From: Niveibacterium terrae
GTDB lineage: Bacteria; Pseudomonadota; Gammaproteobacteria; Burkholderiales; Rhodocyclaceae
Direction: 5' to 3'
Assembly (NCBI RefSeq): GCF_048213115.1
Contig: NZ_CP172404.1
Coordinates: forward strand, 868,001 to 932,000
DNA length: 64,000 nucleotides
Shown here in pieces: positions 43,221 through 52,541 of this stretch; within the stretch, counting starts at the first letter, position 1; each line of letters starts with the position of its first letter. The notes below the pieces were generated by a model that searched no databases, was not told where the DNA came from, and saw only the letters and a program-made list of their open reading frames with translations. Position numbers and translations under genes: made by a program.

Positions 43221-44813
43221 TCAGAGCCCGCCCAAAATCTGCCCCAGCAATATCTTCGTGATCATCGCCGCCGGGTAGACCAGCGCGTAGCCCAAGGCGA
43301 CGCGGCTGTCGTGGCCCGTGCGGCCGTTCGCGAAGCCCAGCACCGCCGGCTGGGTCTGGGTGCCGCCCAGCACGCCGGAGAGCTTGGTGCCGCCCATGTG
43401 GAAGGCCTGACGCATAACGATGTAGATGCCGGCCGCGACGGTGCAGGTGACCGCGATGCCGACGATCATGATCTTGATCCAGGCGCCCGACGCGAACGCA
43501 TCGCCGATCTGCGCGCCGGCCTTCGAACCGGCCTGGGCGAGGAAGATCAGCAGGCCGAACTCCGAGATCGCCTGGGCGGCCGTGAAAGGCATCGTGGTCA
43601 CGAAGGGACCGACCCGGCCCAATCGGCCGAGGATCAGGCCCAGCACCAGCGTGCCGGCCGCCGAACCGATCGAGAACACGGTGCCCGGAACCGGGAAGAC
43701 GATCTTGCCGAGCAGGATGCCCAGGGTCATGCCGATGCCGAGCGCGATCGGGTTGATGTCGGACATGCCGCGTGCCGAGTCGCCGAAGTGGGCGGTGATC
43801 GCCTTCATCTTCTCGCAGGGGGCGATGACGCGGACGCGGTCGCCCAGCTGCAGGACCAGGCTTTCGGTCGCCAGCATGTCGACGTCGCCGCGGCGCACGC
43901 GCGAGATCGTCGCACCGAACTTGCCGAGCAGATCGAGTTCGCCGATCGGATGGCCGGCGAGATTGTTGTTCGACAGCGTGATCCGGCGCACGTCGACGAA
44001 GCTGCGATCCTGGTCCAGCGCGTGCGAGGACGGGTGGCCCAGCTCGTGGGTGACCTGTTCGACCAGATCGGCGGGGCCGACCACGGTGACGAGGTCGTTG
44101 CGGCGCAGCACGTCGTTGTCCGAAGCGGCCGCGATCGGATAGCTCATGCCGCCATGGCGAACGCGCGAGAACTTGATCAGGTCGGAGTGCTTCTTCTCGA
44201 TGTCGCGGATGCGCGGCTCATCGCTCGTCTCGACACGGACCGTGCAGTTGACCAGGGCCGGCGGCAGGTCGGTGTCGTGGGCGCGGTGGCGCAGTGCGAG
44301 CATCGCGGCGAGCAGCATGCCGATCACGCCGAAGATGTAGGTGACCGCGTAGGCGACCGTCGGCAGCGTGTTGTCGTGCGCGGCTTCGCGGGCCGCGGCC
44401 AGGGCCGGCGTGTTCGTGACGGCGCCGGCGAAGGCTCCGGCGATCGTCGCGGGATCGAGGCCGAGCAGGCGGCCGACGACGACCGCGACGAGCGCGCCCA
44501 GCGTCAGCGCGCAGACCGTGGCGAGGATGGGGCCGAGGCCCCGGCGGAGCGATGCGAAGAAGTTCGGACCGGAGACCACGCCGACCGTGAAGGTGAACAG
44601 GGTCAGGCCCAGCGTGCCGAAAACTTCAGGGACTTCGAGGTCCTGGTTGCGGGATTTGGCGAAGGCCGACAGAGCGATCGACGCGAAGAGCACGGCGGCG
44701 GCGCCCAGCGCGACGCCCTTGACCTTGATGTGGCCGAAGGACATGCCGATGCCGACCAGGATGAAGAGCAGCAGCACGCCTTGCTGCGACAGGAAGTGCA
44801 GGACGGTATCCAT
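43221..44813 (-). CDS. AspT/YidE-type putative transporter
   Basis: The 530-residue inner-membrane protein belongs to the aspartate:alanine exchanger (AAE) family. It has two blocks of hydrophobic helices separated by two TrkA-C (RCK_C) domains in the middle (about residues 190-360), with AGAFAGAVTNTPALAAA in the first half and GVLGGTQTQPAVLGFAN in the second, the paired family signatures. E. coli YidE/YbjL are close in design, and their substrates are unknown, so aspartate-alanine exchange cannot be claimed. It has its own terminator and appears monocistronic. Confidence 0.88.
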   Translation of the reverse strand: MDTVLHFLSQQGVLLLFILVGIGMSFGHIKVKGVALGAAAVLFASIALSAFAKSRNQDLEVPEVFGTLGLTLFTFTVGVVSGPNFFASLRRGLGPILATVCALTLGALVAVVVGRLLGLDPATIAGAFAGAVTNTPALAAAREAAHDNTLPTVAYAVTYIFGVIGMLLAAMLALRHRAHDTDLPPALVNCTVRVETSDEPRIRDIEKKHSDLIKFSRVRHGGMSYPIAAASDNDVLRRNDLVTVVGPADLVEQVTHELGHPSSHALDQDRSFVDVRRITLSNNNLAGHPIGELDLLGKFGATISRVRRGDVDMLATESLVLQLGDRVRVIAPCEKMKAITAHFGDSARGMSDINPIALGIGMTLGILLGKIVFPVPGTVFSIGSAAGTLVLGLILGRLGRVGPFVTTMPFTAAQAISEFGLLIFLAQAGSKAGAQIGDAFASGAWIKIMIVGIAVTCTVAAGIYIVMRQAFHMGGTKLSGVLGGTQTQPAVLGFANGRTGHDSRVALGYALVYPAAMITKILLGQILGGL

Positions 44814-44864
44814 CAGCCCGCCCTCCCGATCCGCGCGGCGCCGCCGCCCTGACTGCTTCGGACT

Positions 44865-45056
44865 TCAGTGCTGGGGAGAAGCTCCCCGGAAAAAGTGAGC
44901 ACCATCTTGTTGCAACTCCTGTAAGGAAGACAACGAAATCAGCGAAGCAGGCTCAGCGAGTCTGGCTTCAAAGTCGATGGGCGGTTTTCTCGCGAAGCGG
45001 CGAGCGCGGGCCGGGGGGGAGGCGTTGGTTTTCTTTTTCAGGCGCGGTGCGTTCAT
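44865..45056 (-). CDS. Possible small basic protein
   Basis: A 63-residue frame with AGGA 8 bases before its ATG begins MNAPRLKKKTNASPPARARR and has a charged, partly hydrophobic remainder. It precedes the transporter gene in the same direction by 51 bases. It resembles no family I know and could be chance coding in GC-rich DNA. Confidence 0.25.
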   Translation of the reverse strand: MNAPRLKKKTNASPPARARRFARKPPIDFEARLAEPASLISLSSLQELQQDGAHFFRGASPQH

Positions 45057-45182
45057 GGCTGCTTTCCTGACGGGTGGGCCGACAGGCTTGCCCGACGGAG
45101 AATTCCCCAAGGCGGGCCTCCCGAGGGGAGGGCATATGCCTTGTGGGCAGTATCGCCAGCTTGCTGCCATGCAGTCAATCGT

Positions 45183-45203
45183 AACTGGCCCGGGTTTAAC
45201 CCC
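45183..45203. repeat. GGTTTAACCC-type element
   Basis: AACTGGCCCGGGTTTAACCC closely matches an element at 59155-59175 downstream of lpdA (AACTGGCC, then a GGGTTAACCC core). Related palindromes bracket the pyruvate dehydrogenase operon, but the function is unknown. Confidence 0.4.
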
Positions 45204-45250
45204 GATCAGATTCCGCGCAGGAAGGCGGGAGAAAGGCCAGAGACAAGGCG

Positions 45251-45555
45251 GATCTCACGCAGAGCCGCAGAGTCGCAGAGAAGGTCAAAGGCGGAACCTG
45301 AGAGGACAGGGGCTTAGGTCGCCGTCCGTGCACCCGAAGGCCTGCTTCATGCAGAGCCGCAGAGCTTCAAAGGGACTTCACGAAGCACTGCTTCGTGCCG
45401 GTGAAGCCGGCCCGGCATGCAAACCGGCCGAGGAGAAGGTCAAAGACGAACACTTGGCAGGGGGAAAGCGTCCCCCTCGATTCGCTGCTCTCGTCGAGAC
45501 CACACGAGAAACGCTTTTGTTTTTCCTCTGCGCCTCTGCGGCTCTGCGTGAGATC
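45251..45555. repeat. Inverted GCAGAGCCGCAGAG repeats in a gene-free spacer
   Basis: A 22-base sequence at 45251-45272 is repeated exactly in inverse orientation at 45534-45555, and a shorter direct copy (GCAGAGCCGCAGAG) lies at 45351-45364. They frame about 260 bases with no convincing gene in the 526-base stretch 45057-45582. The left and right copies could pair into a long hairpin, or they may be recombination-prone repeats. Confidence 0.6.
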
Positions 45556-45582
45556 GACTTTGATTTTTGCTTTGTCGCTCGC

Positions 45583-46563
45583 TCAGGCGGCGCCGGATCC
45601 GGTCGCGGCGCGGCCGAGACGGTCGTGGATCGCGGTCCACTCGGAGTCGTTGGGCAGCGCTTCGACGAGGATCACGGTTGCGCCGCTGAAGTCCAGAGCC
45701 CGGAGGTTCGCATAGAGGCCGTGCGCATAGCCGGCGGCATCTTCGGGCGCGGTGATCCAGACCTGGTGGGGCAGGGCGGAGGGCTGGTGGCGCGCGAGGA
45801 CCGCGCAGTGTTCGCCGTCCCGGGCGAGCCGCGCGTCGAGCGCTTCGGGCGTGAGGATTTCGAGCGGCGTGCGCGGCGCGTAGTGGCCGGGCAGCGAGCC
45901 CGAGACCCGGGGGGCGTCGCTCGGCGCGGCCTGGGTTGCTTCGCTCGGGCGGCGTCCGATCACCGCGGCGATCGCATCGGCGCCGATCGCGCCGGGGCGC
46001 AGGATCGCCGGAGTCTCGCGCGACAGGTCGAGGATCGTCGACTCGATGCCGACGTCGCAGGCGCCGCCGTCGAGGATCAGCGCGACCTGGTCGGCCAGCT
46101 CGGCGGCGACGTGGCGGGCCGTCGTCGGGCTGATCCGGCCGAAGCGGTTCGCCGACGGCGCGGCAATGCCGCCGCCGAAAGCGCGCAGTAGCGCCTGGGC
46201 GACCGGATGGTCGGGGATGCGGATGCCGACCGTGTCCTGGCCGCCGGTCACGACCTCGGGGACGCCGGCCTGCTTCTTCAGGATCAGCGTCAGCGGGCCG
46301 GGCCAGAAGGCCTTCGCGAGCGCGAGCGCTTCGGGCGGGATCTCGCGCGCCCATTCGGGCAGCTGGCTGGCGTCGGCCAGATGGACGATCAGCGGGTGGT
46401 TTGCGGGACGGCCCTTGGCGGCGAAGATCTTCGCCGAGGCGACCGGGTTGGAGGCGTCGGCGCCCAGGCCATAGACCGTTTCGGTCGGCAGCGCGACGAG
46501 CTCGCCGGCGGCGAGCAGCTCGGCCGCGCGTGCGAGGTTTTCGGGAGTGGGTGTCAGGATCAT
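45583..46563 (-). CDS. tsaC: Threonylcarbamoyl-AMP synthase (Sua5 type)
   Basis: This cytoplasmic enzyme makes threonylcarbamoyl-adenylate from Thr, bicarbonate and ATP, the first step of the universal t6A37 tRNA modification. The 326-residue length is that of the Sua5 form, with a YrdC domain (about 1-190) and an extra C-terminal Sua5 domain, as opposed to the short E. coli TsaC. Key blocks are ALPTETVYGLGADASN, the basic patch IFAAKGRPANHPLIVHL and APSANRFGRISPTTA. It lies 31 bases downstream of purK, so the purine genes may be cotranscribed with it. Confidence 0.93.
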   Translation of the reverse strand: MILTPTPENLARAAELLAAGELVALPTETVYGLGADASNPVASAKIFAAKGRPANHPLIVHLADASQLPEWAREIPPEALALAKAFWPGPLTLILKKQAGVPEVVTGGQDTVGIRIPDHPVAQALLRAFGGGIAAPSANRFGRISPTTARHVAAELADQVALILDGGACDVGIESTILDLSRETPAILRPGAIGADAIAAVIGRRPSEATQAAPSDAPRVSGSLPGHYAPRTPLEILTPEALDARLARDGEHCAVLARHQPSALPHQVWITAPEDAAGYAHGLYANLRALDFSGATVILVEALPNDSEWTAIHDRLGRAATGSGAA

Positions 46564-46594
46564 GGAGGGGCGGACCGGCGAGGCCGGTCGCTGT

Positions 46595-47746
46595 TCATTC
46601 GTCGCGGATGCCGATCGCGGAACGTGCCGCGGTCGCAGCCGCGAGAACCTTGACCGGGTCGGTGCCGATCACGGTGAAGTGGCCCATCTTGCGCCCGGGA
46701 CGGGCGTGGCGCTTGCCATAGAGGTGCAGCTTCAGGTTGGGGATTGCGAAGAGCCGCGACCAGTCCGGTTCGCGGCAGTTGCCGGCGGCGTCGAACCAGA
46801 TGTCGCCGAGCAGGTTCACCATGACCGCGACGCTGTGCGCGCGGGCGTCTCCGAGCGGCAGACCGACCAGCGCGCGGACCTGCTGCTCGTACTGGCTCGT
46901 CACGCAGGCGTCGACGGTGAAGTGGCCGCTGTTGTGCGGGCGGGGTGCCATCTCGTTGACATAGAGCTCGCCGCGCGAGATGAAGAATTCGACGCCCAGC
47001 GTGCCGACGTAACCGAGATCGGCGGCGATCTTCTCGGCGATCTCCTGGGCGCTGTCGCGCAGGCAGACCGTCGCGCGGGCCGGGGCGATCGAGACGTCGA
47101 GGATGCCGCGCGAATGCGAGTTCTCCGAGGCCGGGAAGCATTTGACCTGCCCCGCCTCGTCGCGGGCCAGCACGACCGAGATCTCGTAGTCGAGGCTCAG
47201 CATCTGTTCGAGCACGCAGGCTTCGCCCTTGAAGCCGCGGAACGCGGCGATCGCTTCGTCGCGGTTCGCGACCCTGGCCTGGCCCTTGCCGTCGTAGCCG
47301 AAGCGGGCGACCTTCAGGATCGCCGGGAACAGGGTGGGCGAGACTTCGCGCAGATCCGCTTCGGTGTTGATCGGCGCGAAGGGGGCGTGCGGGATGCCGT
47401 GGCTGGCGAGAAAGCTCTTCTCGGCGACACGGTTCTGGCAGACCGCGACCGCGTCGGCCGAGGGCCGGACCGGCACGAACTTGGCCAGATAGTCCAGCGT
47501 GTCGGCCGGAACGTTTTCGAATTCGGTGCTGATCGCGGCGCAGCCGTGGGCGAGCTCGTCGAGCGCCGCATAGTCGTCGAAGGCCGCCTTCAGGTGGCGG
47601 TCGGCGGCGGCGCCGGCGGGGCTCGCCGGGTCCGGATCGAGAACCCAGACCTGATAGCCCATCTCGTGGGCGGCGAGCACGAAGAAGCGGCCCAGCTGGC
47701 CGCCGCCGAGCATGCCCAGAGTCGCCGGGGGGAGGATTGCGCTCAT
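46595..47746 (-). CDS. purK: 5-(carboxyamino)imidazole ribonucleotide synthase
   Basis: PurK is an ATP-grasp enzyme that carboxylates AIR with bicarbonate and ATP to N5-CAIR in purine synthesis, passing it to PurE. The 383-residue protein shows the N-terminal nucleotide-like loop LGMLGGGQLGRFF, the ATP-grasp lysine region (ILKVARFGYDGKGQARV), and EFFISRGELYVNEMAPRPHN, with the metal-binding Glu and Asn. The start overlaps the purE stop by 4 bases (ATGA), so translation is coupled. Confidence 0.95.
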   Translation of the reverse strand: MSAILPPATLGMLGGGQLGRFFVLAAHEMGYQVWVLDPDPASPAGAAADRHLKAAFDDYAALDELAHGCAAISTEFENVPADTLDYLAKFVPVRPSADAVAVCQNRVAEKSFLASHGIPHAPFAPINTEADLREVSPTLFPAILKVARFGYDGKGQARVANRDEAIAAFRGFKGEACVLEQMLSLDYEISVVLARDEAGQVKCFPASENSHSRGILDVSIAPARATVCLRDSAQEIAEKIAADLGYVGTLGVEFFISRGELYVNEMAPRPHNSGHFTVDACVTSQYEQQVRALVGLPLGDARAHSVAVMVNLLGDIWFDAAGNCREPDWSRLFAIPNLKLHLYGKRHARPGRKMGHFTVIGTDPVKVLAAATAARSAIGIRDE

Positions 47747-48240
47747 TGCGGCATTTCCAGTTTCATGTCGAGCACGCTCTGGGTCTGGCGGGCGCGGTAG
47801 GCGTCGAGCTCATCCCGCAGACGGCTGTCTTCGTTGGCGAGCAGCGCGACCGCGAACAGTGCGGCGTTCGCGGCTCCGGCCTCGCCGATCGCGAAGGTCG
47901 CGACCGGGATGCCCTTGGGCATCTGGACGATCGAGTGCAGCGAGTCCACGCCCGACAGCGCGCGGCTCTGCACCGGCACGCCGAGCACCGGGACCGGTGT
48001 CTTCGCGGCCAGCATGCCGGGCAGGTGGGCGGCGCCGCCGGCGCCGGCGATGATCGCCTTGAGGCCCCGCGCGCGCGCGGCTTCGGCGTATTCGAACATC
48101 AGGTCGGGCGTGCGGTGGGCCGAGACGACGCGCGCCTCGAAGGGGACGCCGAATTCCTGCAGGATCTTCGCGGCGATCTGCAGCGTCGGCCAGTCCGACG
48201 TGGAACCCATCACGATTCCGACAATGGCTTTCTCGTTCAT
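47743..48240 (-). CDS. purE: N5-CAIR mutase
   Basis: PurE converts N5-CAIR from PurK to CAIR, the sixth step of purine synthesis. The 165-residue product is the class I size; key motifs are VGIVMGSTSDWPTLQIAAKI, VVSAHRTPDLMFEYA (catalytic His) and AGAGGAAHLPGMLAA. The ATG at 48240 follows AAGGA at a 7-base spacing; the longer frame to 48687 is a shadow in folD. It comes 17 bases after folD in the same direction, so folD-purE-purK-tsaC may be one operon joining folate and purine synthesis. Confidence 0.95.
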   Translation of the reverse strand: MNEKAIVGIVMGSTSDWPTLQIAAKILQEFGVPFEARVVSAHRTPDLMFEYAEAARARGLKAIIAGAGGAAHLPGMLAAKTPVPVLGVPVQSRALSGVDSLHSIVQMPKGIPVATFAIGEAGAANAALFAVALLANEDSRLRDELDAYRARQTQSVLDMKLEMPQ

Positions 48241-48257
48241 CTTTTCGTCCTTGCCGT

Positions 48258-49112
48258 TCAGGCTTTCGCGGCGCGCTGGGCCGACAGCAGCGTGTTGCCG
48301 AGCAGCATCGTGATCGTCATCGGGCCGACTCCGCCCGGGACCGGCGTGATCAGCGAGGCGACTTCGGCCGCCGATGCGAACTCGACGTCGCCGCACAGCT
48401 TGCCGGAGGGCAGGCGGTTGATGCCGACGTCGATGACGACGGCGCCGGGCTTGAGCATGTCGCCCGTCACGAAGTTGGGGCGGCCGACCGCGGCGATGAC
48501 GATGTCGGCGCGGCGCACATGGCCCGCCAGATCCTTCGTCTTCGAGTGGCAGACCGTGACCGTGGCGCCGCGGGCGAGCAGCATCACCGCCATCGGCTTG
48601 CCGACGATGTTGCTGCGGCCGATCACGACCGCGTCCTTGCCCTGGATCTCTACGCCGCCGACTTCGAGCATCTTGATGACGCCCCACGGAGTGCAGGGGT
48701 AGAAGCCTTCGCGGCCCTGCAGCAGGCGTCCGACATTGACCGCATGGAAGCCGTCGACGTCCTTGTCAGGATCGATCGCTTCGAGCACCGCGTCCTCGTC
48801 GAACTGCGGCGGGAGCGGGAGCTGGACCAGGATGCCGTGGACGCTGGCGTCCGCATTGAGCTCGGCGATCTTGTCGAGCACGACCTGCGGCTCGGCGTCG
48901 GCCGCGTATTCGAACTTCAGCGAGCGAAAGCCCGCCTTCTCGCAGCCGGCGACCTTGTTGCGGACATAGACCGACGAGGCCGGGTCGTTACCGACCAGGA
49001 TCACGGCCAGACAGGGTTGCGTGCCTTGCGCGATCAGCGCGGCGGCGTCCCGCGCGATCTGTTCGCGTACTTGTTCGGCAATTGCCTTGCCATCGAGAAT
49101 TCGAGCGCTCAT
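48258..49112 (-). CDS. folD: Methylenetetrahydrofolate dehydrogenase/cyclohydrolase
   Basis: FolD interconverts methylene-, methenyl- and formyl-tetrahydrofolate, supplying the formyl groups used in purine synthesis. The 284-residue product has YVRNKVAGCEKAGF with the catalytic Lys, QLPLPPQFDEDAVLEAIDPD, and GRSNIVGKPMAVMLL, then a C-terminal GVGPMTITMLLGNTL. I chose the ATG at 49112; a longer frame toward 49469 is out of family length. It heads the folate/purine cluster in this direction and starts 92 bases beyond the two-component response regulator. Confidence 0.95.
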   Translation of the reverse strand: MSARILDGKAIAEQVREQIARDAAALIAQGTQPCLAVILVGNDPASSVYVRNKVAGCEKAGFRSLKFEYAADAEPQVVLDKIAELNADASVHGILVQLPLPPQFDEDAVLEAIDPDKDVDGFHAVNVGRLLQGREGFYPCTPWGVIKMLEVGGVEIQGKDAVVIGRSNIVGKPMAVMLLARGATVTVCHSKTKDLAGHVRRADIVIAAVGRPNFVTGDMLKPGAVVIDVGINRLPSGKLCGDVEFASAAEVASLITPVPGGVGPMTITMLLGNTLLSAQRAAKA

Positions 49113-49204
49113 GATCCAAGTCCCGGAATATTCAGGAAAACCGGAGAGTCTACCATCGCGGCCGGGCGAGGTCAGCGCTTTCGCGTCCGGGCCGTCCGCC
49201 GGGC

Positions 49205-49852
49205 TCAGTGTTTCCCTGTTTCGGCAACAAGAACCTGTTGAACCAGGCCGGCCAGCGAGGCGACGCCCATCTTCTCCATGACCCGGGCGCGGTGGACTTC
49301 GACGGTCTTGATGCTGATGCCCAGCGTGTCGGCGATCTGCTTGTTGAGCCGTCCGGCGACGATCAGGTCGAGCACTTCGCGCTCGCGGCTGGTCAGCAGT
49401 TCGAGCCGGCGCGAGACTTCGGCGTCCTGGCGCTTCTGGCTGCTCCGCTCGCGATCGAGCTCCAGGCACTGCGCGATCAGGGTCAGCATGTCGCGATCGT
49501 TGAAGGGCTTTTCGATGAAATCGATCGCCCCCTTCTTCAGCGCCGACACGGCCATCGGCACGTCGCCGTGGCCGGTGATGAACACGACGGGCAGCGTCGA
49601 ACCTTCGCTGGCGAGCTTCTCGTAGAGCTCGAGGCCGCTCATGCCGGGCATCCGCACGTCGAGCAGCAGGCAGCCGCGCAGCAGCGGAGTCCAGATCGCG
49701 AGGAAGTCCTCGGCCGAGGCGTGGGTGGCGACCGAATAGCCTTCGGATTCGAGCAGCCAGATCAGTGAATCGCGCAGAGCTTCGTCGTCATCGACGATGT
49801 GGACGGTCTCAGTCTGGGCGTTCGGCTCAAGCGGTTTCGGCGTCGGGCTCAC
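49205..49852 (-). CDS. FixJ-family response regulator
   Basis: The 215-residue regulator has an N-terminal receiver domain with VHIVDDDEALRDSLIWLL, the phospho-acceptor Asp in CLLLDVRMPGMSGLELY and the conserved Lys in FIEKPFNDRD, then a LuxR-type helix-turn-helix (LTSREREVLDLIVAGRLNKQ). The GTG at 49852 follows GGAG at 7 bases; the ATG at 49906 would overlap the kinase further. It overlaps the end of the sensor kinase gene by 26 bases, so kinase and regulator form one operon. The target genes are unknown, but aceE lies just past the other side of the kinase. Confidence 0.9.
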   Translation of the reverse strand: MSPTPKPLEPNAQTETVHIVDDDEALRDSLIWLLESEGYSVATHASAEDFLAIWTPLLRGCLLLDVRMPGMSGLELYEKLASEGSTLPVVFITGHGDVPMAVSALKKGAIDFIEKPFNDRDMLTLIAQCLELDRERSSQKRQDAEVSRRLELLTSREREVLDLIVAGRLNKQIADTLGISIKTVEVHRARVMEKMGVASLAGLVQQVLVAETGKH

Positions 49853-52541
49853 GCAGATGCTCCATCGGTAAAGTGAATCGGAAGATCGTACCGCCTTCGG
49901 GGGCATTTTCCACCCACAGGCGGCCGTTGTGGAATTCGATGATCGAGCGGCAGATATTGAGTCCCATGCCCATGCCGTCGCTCTTGGTCGTGAAAAAGGC
50001 GTCGAAGAGCTTGCCGCGATCCTCGTCGCTGATGCCGTGGCCGCGGTCGGCGACCGCGACTTCGACCTGATCGCCCTTGGCGCGCGCGGTGAGCCTGAGC
50101 AGCCGACTCTCGGCGGGGATGTCGCTCATCGCTTCGATGCCGTTCTTGACCAGGTTCAGCACGACCTGTTCGATCATGATCCGGTCAGCCCAGACCAGCG
50201 GCGTGTCGCTGCCGATCAGGTTCTCGACCCGGGCTCCGTGCTTGCGCGCGTCGATCTCGGCGAAGCCCAGCGCGTCGTCGGCGACGTCGGACAGGTTCAC
50301 CGCGCTGCGCTGCGGTTCGCTCTTGCGCACGAAGTCGCGGATGCGGCGCAGGATCTTGCCGGCGCGGTCGGCCTGAAAAGCCGTCTTCTGCATCGCGGCG
50401 AGCAGCTCCTCGGGTTTGTAGCGTCCGCTCTGCAGCCGGTTGACGCAGCCCGAGCTGTAGTTCGCGATCGCCGACAGCGGCTGGTTCAGTTCGTGGGCCA
50501 GCGTCGAGGCCATCTCGCCCATCGTGATCAGGCGCGAGGTGCGCTGCAGCCTCTCCTCCTGTTGGTGGTTCAGCTCTTCGACCCGCTTGCGGTCGGTGAT
50601 ATCGGTTGCGGCCGACATCCTGACGATGCGGCCATCGACCCAGCGCGTGGCCCGCTCGCGCACATGAAACCAGCGCTCGGTCGGTGCATGGAAGAGCTGA
50701 CCGTCGAAGAGTTCGCGGGGCAGGCCCTCGGGGCGCAGCAGGCGGGGGTCGACCGGATAGGCGCTGCGTTCGGGCAGCGGCAGCGACAGGTTGTAGGTGC
50801 TGCGGCCGATCGCGTTGAAGCCGAAGCTCAGCATGAAGGCGCGGTTCGCGTAGAGGATCTCGTCGGAGCGCGCGTCGGCGACATAGACCGCGGTGTCGAG
50901 GCCATCGAGCACCGCGACGAAGCGCTCGTGGGCGGCCTCGAGTTCGGCATGGATCCGCTTCGACTCGGTGATGTCGCTGACCGCGGCCATCCAGCCGGTC
51001 TGCTGCCCGGCGCTGTCGACGAGGGGCGAGACCATCAGCCGCACGTCGATCAGGCGTCCGTCCTGGCGCGGAATCCGCGTCTCCAGTCCTTCCGGGGGCG
51101 AGACTTCGGCCAGCGCGCGCCGCAGCGGTGCGAACTCGACGAGGCGGTCGTCGGCGCCGCGCCGGTCCGCCGGCCATTTCGAGCCGATCAGCTCGCCTTC
51201 CTCGTGGCCCAGCATCGCGCAGAAAGCCGGGTTCGCATAGACGATGCGGCCCTTCATGTCGGTCGCGAGCAGGCCGGTCAGCACCGACTCCTCCATCGCT
51301 TTGCGGAAAGTCGATTCGGCCCGCCACGCGTCTTCGGCCGCCTTGCGGTCGGTGATGTCGTGGGCGACCGCATAGGTCACGCGATCCTCCTCGACCGGTT
51401 TCGCGCTCCAGACCAGCCACTTGTAGTGGCCGTCGGCGCAGCGCATCCGCGCTTCGAAGGTGAAGGGCTCTCCCTTGGCCAGCCTGGCCAGGGCGGCGCT
51501 GGCGCTGGCCAGGTCCTCGGGATGGACCCGCGCGAGCAGGGGGCGGCCCTCGAAAGTGGCCATCGGCAGGCCCAGCACGCGTTCGAAGGCCGGGTTGACG
51601 CGCCGGTAGCTGCCGTCCGGGTCGAGTGAGCAGAGCATGTCCAGCGACACGATGAAGAGCTGGTCGCGTTCGCGCTCGACCCTGACCCGCTTGTCCATGT
51701 GGCTGCGCAAGGCCCACAGGCTCCACAGCACCATGACCGAGAGGCCGACGATCAGGCCCATGGGCAGGGCCGGGGGGAGCTCTCCTTCATTGCGGAAGGC
51801 AGTTGCGCGCAGCGCGAGCCCGTTGCCGGGCGGATCGAAGACGATCAGGGACGATAACGCATCGTCGGTGCCGTGCGGCGAAGTGTTGACGACCAGCGTC
51901 TCGCCCGACGAGTCGATCATTGTCAGCCGGTATTTGTCCGAGAACCACGAGGGCACGAGGTGCTGGAGCAGCCCCTCGACCGAATAGACCGCGATCACGA
52001 GGCCGTAGGGCGAGCGCCCCCGCTGCACCGGCACGAACACTTCCATCAGCGCCGATCCGCGTGAGGCCCGGTAGGGTTGGCCATAGGCGGCCCGGCCCAG
52101 TTCGCGGGCATGGCGGGCGATCTGCCCCTGGCTGGGCGAGAGCTCGTCGCCGGGAAGCCATTCCGAGCCGTCCGACGGCACGGCCCAGCGAACCTTGCCG
52201 CTGGCGTCCATCCAGACGATGTCGAGCAGCTCGGGGTTGTCGGCGAGGTAGGGCGTTGCGCGCAGCGAGAAACCGTCGCCGTCGAGGCTGCCATTGGCGA
52301 TGTCGCGCGCGATCTGGGTCAGGAAGTCCTCGTTCGCGATGAAGTGGGTGCGCATCGTCCGCTCGGCCCACTGGACGTCGCGGGCCAGGGCTGTGCGCTC
52401 GGTGTCGATCTCCCTCATCTGCAGCGTCCAGACGATGACCAGCATCGTCAGCGCGAAGGCGACGACCGCGATATAGGGCGCGGTCCAGTACAGCTTGGCG
52501 ACGATCGAGCCGCGGGGCTGGCGGGGAGTCAGAAAGCTCAT
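49827..52541 (-). CDS. Multi-PAS membrane sensor histidine kinase
   Basis: This 904-residue membrane sensor kinase has a TM helix at about residues 19-41, a periplasmic sensor domain (about 42-260), a second TM near 262-283, three PAS domains (about 300-410, 425-540, 545-665), then HisKA with the phospho-acceptor His near 681 (MASTLAHELNQPLSAIANYS) and a C-terminal HATPase. The layout resembles DctB/FixL-type kinases. The PAS domains lack an obvious heme-binding His pattern, so oxygen sensing should not be assumed. It is divergent from aceE. Confidence 0.9.
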   Translation of the reverse strand: MSFLTPRQPRGSIVAKLYWTAPYIAVVAFALTMLVIVWTLQMREIDTERTALARDVQWAERTMRTHFIANEDFLTQIARDIANGSLDGDGFSLRATPYLADNPELLDIVWMDASGKVRWAVPSDGSEWLPGDELSPSQGQIARHARELGRAAYGQPYRASRGSALMEVFVPVQRGRSPYGLVIAVYSVEGLLQHLVPSWFSDKYRLTMIDSSGETLVVNTSPHGTDDALSSLIVFDPPGNGLALRATAFRNEGELPPALPMGLIVGLSVMVLWSLWALRSHMDKRVRVERERDQLFIVSLDMLCSLDPDGSYRRVNPAFERVLGLPMATFEGRPLLARVHPEDLASASAALARLAKGEPFTFEARMRCADGHYKWLVWSAKPVEEDRVTYAVAHDITDRKAAEDAWRAESTFRKAMEESVLTGLLATDMKGRIVYANPAFCAMLGHEEGELIGSKWPADRRGADDRLVEFAPLRRALAEVSPPEGLETRIPRQDGRLIDVRLMVSPLVDSAGQQTGWMAAVSDITESKRIHAELEAAHERFVAVLDGLDTAVYVADARSDEILYANRAFMLSFGFNAIGRSTYNLSLPLPERSAYPVDPRLLRPEGLPRELFDGQLFHAPTERWFHVRERATRWVDGRIVRMSAATDITDRKRVEELNHQQEERLQRTSRLITMGEMASTLAHELNQPLSAIANYSSGCVNRLQSGRYKPEELLAAMQKTAFQADRAGKILRRIRDFVRKSEPQRSAVNLSDVADDALGFAEIDARKHGARVENLIGSDTPLVWADRIMIEQVVLNLVKNGIEAMSDIPAESRLLRLTARAKGDQVEVAVADRGHGISDEDRGKLFDAFFTTKSDGMGMGLNICRSIIEFHNGRLWVENAPEGGTIFRFTLPMEHLREPDAETA

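Noticed and set aside
44865..45170. A 101-residue minus-strand frame as the real extent of a small gene
   Set aside because: The upstream part is Pro/Gly-rich chance coding; only the shorter start at 45056 has a ribosome-binding site, and even that is weakly supported.
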